Source: Siphonodentalium dalli
Taxonomy: Eukaryota > Mollusca > Scaphopoda > Gadilida > Siphonodentaliidae
NCBI GenBank assembly: GCA_032622095.1
Contig: CP136066.1
Location: 190,704,816 to 190,768,815 of the forward strand
Reading direction: 5' to 3'
Length of the DNA stretch: 64,000 nucleotides
Below, in pieces: positions 23,373 to 36,618 of the stretch. Positions within the stretch are counted from its first letter, which is position 1. Every line of letters starts with the position of its first letter. The notes beneath the pieces are model-generated. The model had not been told where the DNA came from. It searched no databases and saw nothing but the letters and a program-made list of their open reading frames with translations. The translations under genes were made by a program, and so were the position numbers.

Positions 23373-24336
23373 GTGCAATATTCACAACCACTTCCAGAAA
23401 GATCAGGAGGTAAGCATGCCGGGAGGAGTAAATCAGCATCAAACCAACACCATGAAGTATGTGGATGTAAACAAAAAGATAACCTGAGAATTATGACGGA
23501 CAACTGCAGGAGCATCAAAGATAAGTCATCAGAATTCCACGCCGTGGTTCATTACACCCAACCCGATATCATCTGTGGAACGGAATCTTGGCTCAAAGAA
23601 ATAACAGAACACATCGCCAAATGCCATCAAGTCATGTGAAGTGTTCCCACCATGCTATAAATGACCGGTACATGGATGGAGATCAGACTGGTGGAGGTGT
23701 ATTCATACTAATCAACCAGGACCTGACATCCGAAGAGAAGGCAGACTTCATCACAGAATGTGAGATGGAATGGGTAAAGGTCAAAATGCGAGGCAAGAGA
23801 GACATGTACATCGGCTCATTCCATATGCCACACAGACAATTTGAATACATTGAACAACTGAAGAATCACTGAAGATGCCAAATGAGCACGACCAAGATGT
23901 TTTAGTAACGGGCTACTTCAACTGCCCAAACATCAACTGGGACATACTGGCAACAGCACCAAACTCACAAGATCGAGATGTCCAAACACTGCTCATTGAT
24001 GTCGCAAACCACCTGACTCAAGTACAGAGGGGAAAACAATCTGCGACCTGCTCTTCACGTCCTTCGGTCACCAAAACAACCACCAACATCCCTGGAATAT
24101 CAGACCACGACATAATAATAACAGAAATGGAATCTAGACCGTACTACACATCTAAACGGAGAAGACTGTATGACTACAAAAGAGCCAAAATGGGAGGAAT
24201 CAGATCAGACGTGAGAGGAAAATACAGCGAAATAATATGCATGAAGGGAGGAAAGAAGAGCATCAAAACATCTGGGCATACTTCAGGGACTGTATCTCAA
24301 AGTCAATTGAGGAAAATATCCCATCAAAAGAAATAA
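23373..24336 (+). pseudogene. APE-type endonuclease of the CR1-like element, copy A
   Basis: Three frames in succession (23373-23639, 23588-23872, 23875-24336). Recognisable blocks: NCRSIKDK, PDIICGTESWL, GGGVFI, then TGYFNCPNINW where functional enzymes have GDFN, so an Asp has become Tyr, and finally ISDHD. The blocks follow the usual order of the LINE endonuclease that nicks target DNA. Two frameshifts plus the GDFN change make it non-functional. Confidence 0.7.
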
Positions 24337-24399
24337 ATTAGAACGTATACAGAGAAGAGGAGCTCGCTTCATAAACAAAACAACTACAGAAGTCGAGAA

Positions 24400-24800
24400 A
24401 GGGAGACATGACAAAAATCCGGAAGGACCTCCAACTGACAACATTGGAGAAGAGACGAAATATTGACAGGCTGGCCCTTATAAATAAGGTGGTGGGTGGG
24501 CTGGTCCCGGCTATTCCCCATCAACAACACTTTACACCCTGCAAACAGCGTATACGGAAGAAAAGCCAGCACCGTAAAGACTACGTTATGAGTTAGCTAC
24601 CACGACACCTCATCCGTAACCATACAAAGTGCTATATTCCACCATCACATAACAGAAACCAGTTCGCAAACTCGTTCTTTGTTCGAACCATATGTGACCG
24701 GAATCAGCTTCAGTAATCAACAATTAATAAAACCGAGCCAGTGGATTCCTTCAAGAGCGCACTCGAGGAAACCATCAAGACCTTTCTCCCGCTGCATATA
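24400..24800 (+). pseudogene. RT-ORF C-terminal remnant of the CR1-like element, copy A
   Basis: The frame at 24408-24596 reads DLQLTTLEKRRNIDRLALINKVV and is followed, with interruptions, by RNQFANSFFVRTICDRNQL-like and EPVDSFKSALEETI-like segments. This is the typical C-terminal tail of CR1/L2 RT ORFs (LExRR, NSFFxRTIxxWN, SFKxxL). The YxDD core is absent. Confidence 0.6.
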
Positions 24801-24860
24801 CATGTATGCCAGTATTGGATTCTGCAGCGTAAAGATAGATACAGATATATAGAGGTAACT

Positions 24861-26947
24861 CCGTGCATGGTGATAGAAAACATCACATAAGAAAGAATAT
24901 CGCGTTTTTGCATGCCGATTTCTAATTAGTCCATGATACTGTTCTGAGTATATAAATTCAATACAGCAATTAGTTTTATCTGTTGACATATTATGAAATG
25001 AGCAATCACTAAGCTTATTTGTATCTATGCACATATGTATGACGCTTCTTGCATATGTTTGGGATGATTTATCTGGGAGAAATTAAACTCGTGGATCCAT
25101 AAAGATTAATTTATATATGCCTGTGATATTGAGTTGATCACATAACTCTAACTTACACTCAATTACTTTTATCCCACTAAACCACTACATCAATGACGAA
25201 GTGGTGTTTACGAATCCCGATCAGCAGCAGATATATGAGGTCCATTTAAGCGAAAATAACTTTCGAATATCTGTGAAAGTTTGGGGGTATGTGGTTTATG
25301 TGTGCACTGAGTATATTGAATCCGTGGTAAGATATGTGCTGTCTTTCCGACACCCATAAGCATACCATGTCGTGATAAGGCGTAGGCGTAATAGACCAAA
25401 CCATAAACACAATTTGAATATATATATATATATATATCAAGACTAATGACTGGTGTTTATTGTGAATTGCCTTATGCATGTCGAGATTTCAATTGTGTTT
25501 ATATTTGCTACTAGCCAACAGTTTTTCATTACTTACCATTTTATCCAATTCAAATGCCATCTGGCTCAAAAGAATCGTGGACAACACATCTTTTTTTTCA
25601 GTGACATTCTAGTTTTCTAGTGAGTTGCCGGGCTTATGGATATAATCCAACGGCAATCATAAATGGAACACCAACGTGCATGTTCAGTGGAGATTATCGC
25701 ACTGTCACCTGTGTATCAATAAAATGTATTAGCATGAGAGATATTACCATACAAGTAGTCCGGACCCACGTCCCTAAGAACTAATACAGATATAATGTCC
25801 GCCGGAGATATAGAAGATTCAAGTTCAATTAGTCGAGCCCGGACACTCAATATCTTCTGTTTGTAACATATATGAATCCGATTGACATTCACAACAATTT
25901 AACGCACATATTACTCGAGAATAAAATATCAATGTACGGAAAATCATGCACATCAAGCAACATACGGCGAGAACAACTTATATGCATAGGTGTGCGGTGT
26001 TGTTCTCTTGTTGGGCGCTGGGCCAAAACTCGGAAGATTATACAAAGCAGCAAACTCTTGACCACTATAACTAATGTGTATAACGCTGATTGCATTATAT
26101 GGATATTATGGTCCCATTTTATGTCGTTAAAGAGCATTTTGTGTGTGTGCGATGATGAACTCGTGTTACATTAAAAGGTAGTTACTACGGTGTGTGAACT
26201 TTGATTGCTCGTGGACTCATATCCCACTTTCCCAAAACCAGAGATCGATTAGATATCTTATTTGCTGGATTTCAAAATGTTACTGCATATAACAATAGAT
26301 AGTGATTCTGTTATTTAATGTTTCATTTGCCCAAAACTGTTACAACTTGCAAGGCTCTCTGAAAAACGTTGGTGGAAATTAAAAAGGTCGTGTTAAGGAG
26401 TACTGCACATTCTAGACTATCACAATATATTAACGATTATTCTATTTATTTGACACATCTATATCGCCCGCTGCCGTTGGTGTAATTCGGCAAATTAAAC
26501 TATTTAAGTCATTCTCGGAATTTCGCTGAGTGTTTTTTAATTTGGTTGGTTTGTCTTTCTCCAACTATTTGATATAAAGTTCCTGATAATTGCTAAACAA
26601 AACAACCTAAACATTCAACAAATGCATATTTTCATCCAGTGTTAATCCTCGTGATACACATGCGTCATAGCTAAGGGTGTGACATTTGGAACCTGGCGTA
26701 GGATACTACTAAACCAATGGCAACATGACAGACACGGTTTACCCGCCTGTACGGAGCTGATCGACGGTTTAAGGAAGTTAATTTGAGACAATCATGTCAA
26801 AGCTTTGTCTGAGAAAAATGTTGTCTTACCACCTTCACTCAAACACAACATATCGCCGTCTAATATAAACACACATATTCTAAACAATATATAGCTGCAA
26901 ACAATTTGACAAATTTTGACCGGCTTTCGTATTTATTGTTCGCAAAG
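24861..26947. other. Intergenic; (TA)n microsatellite, no gene
   Basis: AT-rich. A TA dinucleotide run at about 25416-25437 is shorter in copy B (58100-58112). Short open frames (up to 105 codons) show no family resemblance or splice support. Confidence 0.5.
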
Positions 26948-27880
26948 TGTTGACATTAGAATTAGCCGTCATGTTGGGCGCCAACTTGGATTTTGATTGT
27001 CTCCTAAGACCAGATGTGGTTGCAAATTTTACATTGTATGTTTCCTCTTTGTATTCAAAACAAAGTAATTCCGAGCGATTTGCTCAATTCTTTGCATTCT
27101 GGACTAGAGTCACAAGTGGCGCCATTTTGTGGACGTTTCTGACTGTGGTGGTTAAGTTTTTGTTACTAATTCTCCAACTGATAAGATGGAATAATGGTGA
27201 AACTACTGTTCGATATGAAATATCGTCTATGTAGTCACTCCATTGATATACAATATGCCAGAGGACGTCTCCTTTATAGTTAGTTCGTATGTCCGTTCGC
27301 TAAGTGTTATAATTAAAAGTGTACGCCATATTTGAAGCCATCTTGGAGTTTTTTTTACCATTATAATAGTGAATATGGATGTAAATTCATACCTGTCACT
27401 TCGTATGTGTGTTCTACATGAAATAACACAAAATACTGGGAATCATGCTATCACCCGTGGTTCCAATCCCAGGCGATAACTTTATTTCGAAGTTTATGGC
27501 ATTGGACCGAGGGATATATTTGTATTTTACCAATTGAAAAGATGTATTAATGATGAAATTAATGTTTGATATGAAATGTTATTCTATGTAGTCATTACAA
27601 TTGTATAGATTTTACCACCGAGGACGTTCCTTTTCTGGATTGTTCGTATGTCGCTTCACCAAGTCTTAAAATAAAAACTGACTGCCATATTGGACGCCAT
27701 CTTGGATTTTGATACTCTTCTAATAGTGAATATGGTGAGAAATTCGTATTTTACACTTATGTGTGTTCTACACTAAATAAAAGCCAATACTAGGCATTAT
27801 TCTATCATTCTGGGATCCAATCCCCGGCGATGGCTATAATTCGCATTTTATGACATTGGGGAGGGTTATGTTTTTGCCTA
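26948..27880. repeat. ~358-bp tandem array, copy A
   Basis: CTTGGA landmarks at 26985, 27342 and 27701 (periods 357 and 359), with repeated GATATGAAATRT, TATGTAGTCA, GGACGT and GTGTGTTCTACA phrases. About 2.6 diverged units. Contains GCCATCTTGGATTTT, echoing the 9780-10735 family. A 95-codon frame here is incidental. Confidence 0.7.
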
Positions 27881-28244
27881 TTATCGCAAGCTTTTAGGGA
27901 AAGGATAAAGCTAATAACTGACGGTAGAAAATACTCCAATCTTTCCAAACATATATGACAAGATAAGCTAGGTCCAGCGTGCAATTTTTGTACAGAGTTC
28001 ATGGGCTACAGTTTCTCTGAATCGTCATGATTGTTTTATTTTTACGCAGAACGTTACATTCTCTACAATGACGATGAAAACAGCCTAATTTTCCGGTAGG
28101 GTACTATCAAAAATAGTCTCACCATACATAGCTGCCACCAATTCCGGCAAGGCCAAGAATCATTTCCATAAATGATATAGATTTACCTTCCAGAAAAAGT
28201 TGGCTTCAACTTGTTCTACCGAGGGTAGGGGTATCCGACAACTT
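27881..28244. other. Intergenic, no gene recognised
   Basis: Nothing supported. Confidence 0.5.
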
Positions 28245-28400
28245 TTGGCATTTGGCCGCTCGATTGAGTAAATGATTTCTCGCACACATCACGCTGATAA
28301 ATTGCAAATCTCGTTGACTAAAATTTTACTCAACATTTACTCAACCGTAGCGTAACTATACCACCAAGCAACGCTGACTAAAAAAACATTATTTACGCTA
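28245..28400 (-). pseudogene. Zinc-finger and flank remnant
   Basis: A single degenerate finger (GAGTAAATGATTTCTCGCAC phrase) followed by the ACTCAACATTTACTCAACCG segment found downstream of arrays A1 and A2. It is a third, older copy of the zinc-finger 3' flank. Confidence 0.55.
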
Positions 28401-31980
<3,580 letters not shown>

Positions 31981-32326
31981 AGTTTTAACTGTAGGTCTAT
32001 TTGTAATTGTAATGTGTCAATGTTGGCCTTAACTCGGATTATCTGGCAAAAGCTAACAGATAATCTCATGCAAGAGTTAACTTTATCGAAAAGATGATCG
32101 ATACCGCTATGTTAAGAAATCATCGAATAATACGAGCCAAAAATAAGAAATATGTTTCAATCACGATTAAGGCGATTGAAACAGTGGTTTCAAGCACGGA
32201 GGTCGGAATAGAACAATGTGACAATAAAAAGTTTACTATTTTAAGAGTTATTGAGTCTGCAGTTATTTCAAACTCACAGTTTATATATTGTATTACACTC
32301 CTACGCGCGATTTCCATTGAAAGTCT
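31981..32326 (-). promoter_or_regulatory. 5' flank of array A2, abutting the element
   Basis: Paralogous to the 5' flanks at 7182-7573 and 41564-41908 up to about TTTCCATT, where the terminal repeat of the integrase element begins. Confidence 0.4.
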
Positions 32327-32552
32327 TGAATCCTCCTAGTATTTTGTTTGTACGATGAAGAATGCGTCCAGTCGTGGCCACATCTACAGCACAAAGAGCT
32401 CGAGGAATCCTCGTGACGTCACCAGGTGAATCTCGGGGTTCCCCGGAAAGTCGGAAATACTCGATCATAGGATCGGCACGTAGCGGTGACCTCACCTAAT
32501 GTTTCCGGGAGAATCTCAAAAGAACCTGACTAATTTACCCATTTCCACAACA
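32327..32552 (-). repeat. 3' terminal direct repeat (LTR-like)
   Basis: 226 bp. Differs from 39071-39295 by one extra T and about two substitutions. On the coding strand TG...CA termini. Confidence 0.85.
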
Positions 32553-32566
32553 CTCTCTCCCGTTTT
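32553..32566 (-). promoter_or_regulatory. Polypurine-tract-like sequence
   Basis: Minus strand AAAACGGGAGAGAG lies directly before the TGTTGTGG start of the 3' repeat, the position of plus-strand priming in LTR retrotransposons. AACACTCTCTCC (32549-32560) also pairs perfectly with GGAGAGAGTGTT at 32649-32660, so the site could form a stem. Confidence 0.5.
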
Positions 32567-33298
32567 GATCGAAAAAGGGCGAAATCTTCCACTCCAAAAT
32601 AACTATATTTTATAAATCACCTTGGGTGCCCTCGGAGATTTATAAGGTGGAGAGAGTGTTAGCCACTTTTAAGAGTAGCAAGATCCCCAGCCAAAAAGGG
32701 ATCGGCGTTAGCGACCCATGGACGTGCTGCCCTTAGTTCACTATGCCCCCAATGATGCATAACAATGAGATACAAGATCTCGGGTTCCGAAAACCAAAAT
32801 GGAACCTGACACAAACTGAGCTATCAAGGTTCCCTTGCTATCACAGGAAGGTCCTCTATGTAAAAAAAACGACTTTCTAACTAATTTTATTAGGATCAGT
32901 AACTTGCAGATTTTGAAAAAAGAATAACGTAACACCTGCCAAGCATCCGCTAAGGTTGGCATTCCCTAATTAAAACCTAAATTATTTTTTTCAAGATCCC
33001 CAGCCAAAAAAGGATCGGCGTTAGCGCCCTATGGACATGCTGCACATAGGTTACTATGCCCCCAATGACACCTAACAAAAAAGATATAAGATCTCATGTT
33101 CCGAAAACCAAAATGGAACCTAACACAACCTGATCAATCAAGGTTCCCTTGCGATCACATGAAGGTTCTCTATATAAAATTACTATTTAATAATACGTCC
33201 GTTACGGTAAGTGCTCTCCTGCTTCAGAACCTGCCATACATCCATTACGGTAGGTACTTTCCAGCTTCTGAACCCTAGGGAATCACCCATACAGGTTT
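32567..33298 (-). repeat. 3' non-coding region with a 313-bp-spaced direct repeat
   Basis: Segments 32681-32870 and 32994-33180 are diverged direct repeats (AGATCCCCAGCCAAAAA, CTATGCCCCCAATGA, CCGAAAACCAAAATGGAACC in each). No ORF. Confidence 0.7.
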
Positions 33299-34527
33299 CT
33301 AAATCCGGTATATCAGCCGCGCGTTCGCTACGGTTTGATTTAGAATTTCCCCCATGCTCTCCCGGCGGATCTTGGCAACGGCTCGAGCCACTTCTCCAAT
33401 AACCGCAGGGGTGCTGAATTTCCTCTGCCTCAGCATTGGAAAATATGGGGCATCCGTTTCCAACAACAATCGGTGTAGAGGCATTGCTGCCAGTCCTAGT
33501 TGTTGCCCCTGACTAAATACAGAGCACAATCCTGTAACTCCGAAATAGGTGTTGGGCCTATGGTGCAACCAGGCAAAAACATGTTCGGACACCCCGTGAA
33601 GCAATGGAGGTGAATAACCTGATCAATATGAGTTGCCCTCAAAATTTGGATCAGGGCCGTGTTGAGGACATCATGGGACGTCGGGTCGTCTTCCGACCCA
33701 CGAATGTGTAATATAATCGGCTTATGTTTGGGCGACCGATCGAGGAGATCCCCAAACATCTTGTCTTGGCGAGCCTTCTCCATTGGGGTAGACGTACAAG
33801 TCCGATCTAAGCCGATTTCCCCAACTGCCACTACCTTGTGATGGTACATCAACTCCATCAGTCTTCCCATTCGGTCCGGCCTTTGGAGCATCCCGTATTT
33901 TTTAGGATGGCATCCCACAGCTAGCGGTGGCGATTCCAGATACAAATCCACCTTCTCGTAGTCTGCCGGGTCACAAAGGACATTGACAGCCCCTATCAGC
34001 TGTACTTGAACCTCTGGTTGAACACGGTCTTGCGTCTGCTTGATCAGGTCCACCAGCGGGGTCGATGGTCTCAATTCGAATGACCTTTGTACCCGGTTGA
34101 GATGAAAGTGCGAATCAATCGCTTGTGGGAGGATTTTCATGGGTTCAGTAGCCGTGATAGACAAAGACCCTGTTTTCTCATCCTGAATGCTTGTCCGTAT
34201 TGTTGGTACCTGGACGTCACTGACTATTTGTCCAATTGTCGGACATACTTTCTTGGAAACCGTCAGGGATGAGATGTCATCACGACTACGTTTAGTGGTC
34301 ATGCTGGAGACTTGCTGGTTGCCATTGTATTGAACCACGGTCATCGTGTCGTGGCTCGGACAGCGCCTCCGTGCTCTTCGGTGCGGCCCTAATGGATTTT
34401 CCAGATGTAGTTGCTGCGCCTCCGGTACTCTTCGGTGCAGCTTTAATGGGTTTGTTTGATATGTTAGCGGCGCCTCCGGTACTCTTCGGTGCCGCCTTAG
34501 TGGGTTTGTCCGATGAATTAGCTGCAC
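33299..34527 (-). pseudogene. TATDN2-like TatD nuclease of the element (frameshifted)
   Basis: Metal-dependent TatD family hydrolase. In the 33496-34527 frame: DSHFH (His140/His142), GCHPKKYG, VAVGEIGLD (Glu237), IILHIRG (His274), VIHLHCFTG (His306/308). The last block, LLLETDAPYF, and the C-terminal helices are in the adjacent frame 33299-33604. A single extra G in the GGGG run just after HCFT, near 33592, causes the switch. All family metal ligands are present across the two frames. The first about 60 residues of the listed frame are an out-of-frame reading of the upstream 54-bp repeats, so the domain proper starts near 34130. The closest animal relatives of this motif set are TATDN2 proteins. 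Homopolymer error versus real frameshift cannot be told here. Confidence 0.8.
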
Positions 34528-35658
34528 CTCCGATACTCTTCGGTGCAGTATTTGCTAATTTTGGGGGAGCTTTAGCTGCACCTCCGGTACTCTTCGGTGC
34601 AACTAATTTTGGCTCGGGTTGTTGAAAAGCCGCGATAACCCATGCCGCTGCCACTATGGGCTGATCAGTTTGATTGGGCAAACTAATTGAAGATGACACG
34701 ACTTGGGCTACCTGCCACTGCATCTTTTCAATCTTTCCCTTGCGAGACTTTTCTACTGCCTGTTTGACCCTCCAAGATTCGACCTTTGTATCCATGAAGG
34801 TTGCCCTACCCCTTGCATCTGCTTGGTTTAGGGCGATCGAGACCAACTTCCAATGGAACAGGCAGCAGAGGGAATTTGGTTCTGGTCTCATGTGGAACCC
34901 CTCTTGGGGTGCTGAGATTCCCAGGTCATTGGCTATCACGGTCATCAGTCGCTGATAACCCTCCCCCACCATTAGATCTTTCAATGCATCCGATGCGTTG
35001 GACTGTATCCACCTGTTCACCGTTATCAACAACATCTCAAGGGTCTGGAGGTCCGTCTTGGTAGCTCCCGCTCCCTTAAGAATGTTTCTCCCTAACATGA
35101 CCATATCCTGGATCATGCAGGTTCTCATAACCTTGGGGGTGGGTTGAAGATCCTCCACCCACCAGGTAGGGGGGAGGTGATTTCCTCGGACGTGATCCTT
35201 GATGTCACTTTTAAAATAAGCTCCACAAGAATCAAGGGGACATCGTTTCATCCCTTTTGTCTGTTGGTCCCTGTGGATACCCTTCGAGGAACCTGTAACA
35301 GACGTAGCCTTCATTAAGCCAGGTGGTTCCCCTTGGTTGCCTTCGAGGTACCTAGCCTGGAGCCATTTTCCCGATTAAAATCCCCTTTGGTACTTGTCGG
35401 GGGACTTTTTACTAAAGAGGTTTTGTTAACCACCTCCTGTGTGACAAACGATGATGGGAAAGTATCCCTTTGGAATAAGATAGCATCTATACTTTCCACA
35501 ATCTGTTGTGTTTCTAAAGTCGGATTTCCCATTTGATCCTGTCCCGCTGAAATATTTCCCGCGTGTCGAGACCTAGGGGAAGATGAGCTTATAGCTTTAC
35601 CCTTCATACTGGCAGGTAAAGGTCCTAAGTTTTGTTGAATCCAGTCAGTGAATGGCAA
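34292..35658 (-). pseudogene. C2H2-like / Ala-Pro-Lys repeat ORF of the element, copy B
   Basis: Frames 35314-35658 and 34292-35314. The frame breaks near 35314-35332, where B lacks a base found in A (CCCTTGG versus CCCTCTTGG), but B is intact where A breaks (LMVGEGYQ). It has the C2H2-like motif (CPLDSC ... HVRGNH), then a conserved about 180-residue region without a recognised family, then five 18-residue units on APKSTGGAA encoded by a 54-bp repeat (about 34364-34610). The frame then drifts off about 50 bases before the nuclease frame. Probably the middle of the same protein as the nuclease. Confidence 0.6.
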
Positions 35659-35664
35659 ATTTTG

Positions 35665-36588
35665 TTAGGCAATTTCAGTTACCTCGGTCTGCCATTGTGT
35701 ATCACCCCTAGCCATGGCAATTTTATACTGCCTCGAGAGTTCATTTTGAATAACTTGGTAATGCCAACCGGTAGACTGGAGCATAGCCATGAACCTTGAG
35801 GCTGGGCAAATTAGGACTCCCGAATTGGAACTTGATAAAATTGTATATCGGTCCTGTCCCCCAGCTTGATCTATCTTACCGGAGGGGTCCTCCCAGGGAC
35901 CTCTTGGGATTAATTTTTCCACGGGATTCCCCAATGGAACTGGCTGAATATCTGATATATCCATTTCACACGGCCCACTTTGATGTTCATCGTATGCCGG
36001 TGGAATTATTGGTGGAATGTGTAAGAGGAAAGGGAATGGTTACATCCAGTCCACTAAGATGCTCTTCGTGTCCGGGCCCCAATTCCGGATTGGTTACCGA
36101 TTGATCCGGACCACTTCGGCATTCAGTATGTGTGTGGGCCGGAGAAAGGGGTAACAATTTAGAACATGCTGTAAGTTCAGGCCCATTTTGGTTGTCATGT
36201 GCCTGAACTGAAAAAGAAAGGGGAATAATTGCAGCCGGTCCACTAAGATCTTCTTCGTGTCCGGGCAACAGTTCCTGGTTGGTTTCCGGTTGACAGGATC
36301 ACTCTGATCTTCATCGTGAGCCTGGGCCGGTGAAAGAGGCAGAGGGGTATTTGCCGCCAGGGCACTAAGATGCTCTTCATGTCCTGACAACAAATTATCA
36401 ATGTCTGCCACATTCTTACTAATGTCCAACGAGAAGTCCGTACCTGGTAACCAGTCCCTAGGTGCTTCATCGGCACTGGCTTCCACCTCCATAGCTTCCG
36501 AGCCTTCCGTGGAGACTGGACTTCCCGCAGATTTAACTTCGAGGTCTAGAAAATCCAGATCTGGGTTTTCCTTGCTGAAATAAAGCAC
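35665..36588 (-). pseudogene. Acidic repeat ORF of the element, copy B
   Basis: Frame 36094-36588 starts MLYFSKENPD and is acidic. A missing base near 36294 (GGTTGACAGG versus GGTTGACCAGG in A) shifts it, and the correct frame continues at 35987-36268 and 35665-35964. GHEEHLSAL, GHEEDLSGP and GHEEHLSGL repeats. The 5' 76 bp, including an acceptor-like TTTATTTCAG, are absent from A. Ends at the shared TAA (35665-35667). Confidence 0.55.
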
Positions 36589-36618
36589 GGCATTATCACT
36601 GTGGACATTTATATTCGT

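Larger units (their letters stand above)
22174..24860 (+). mobile_element. CR1-like non-LTR retrotransposon, copy A (internally deleted)
   Basis: In order: an ORF1 remnant with an esterase-like DGLHP motif (about 22720), a 2A-like motif (23061-23087), a PHD-type zinc finger, an APE-type endonuclease (23470-24130) and the C-terminal end of the RT ORF (about 24400-24800). The RT catalytic core is missing: endonuclease-side sequence passes to the RT C-terminus within about 300 bp. Esterase and PHD domains are a described feature of CR1-like elements. Many frameshifts and stops; dead copy. Confidence 0.8.

Noticed and set aside
26947-27234. 95-codon plus-strand frame with a hydrophobic C-terminus
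   Set aside because: Coincides with the first unit of the 358-bp array and is not open in the other units.
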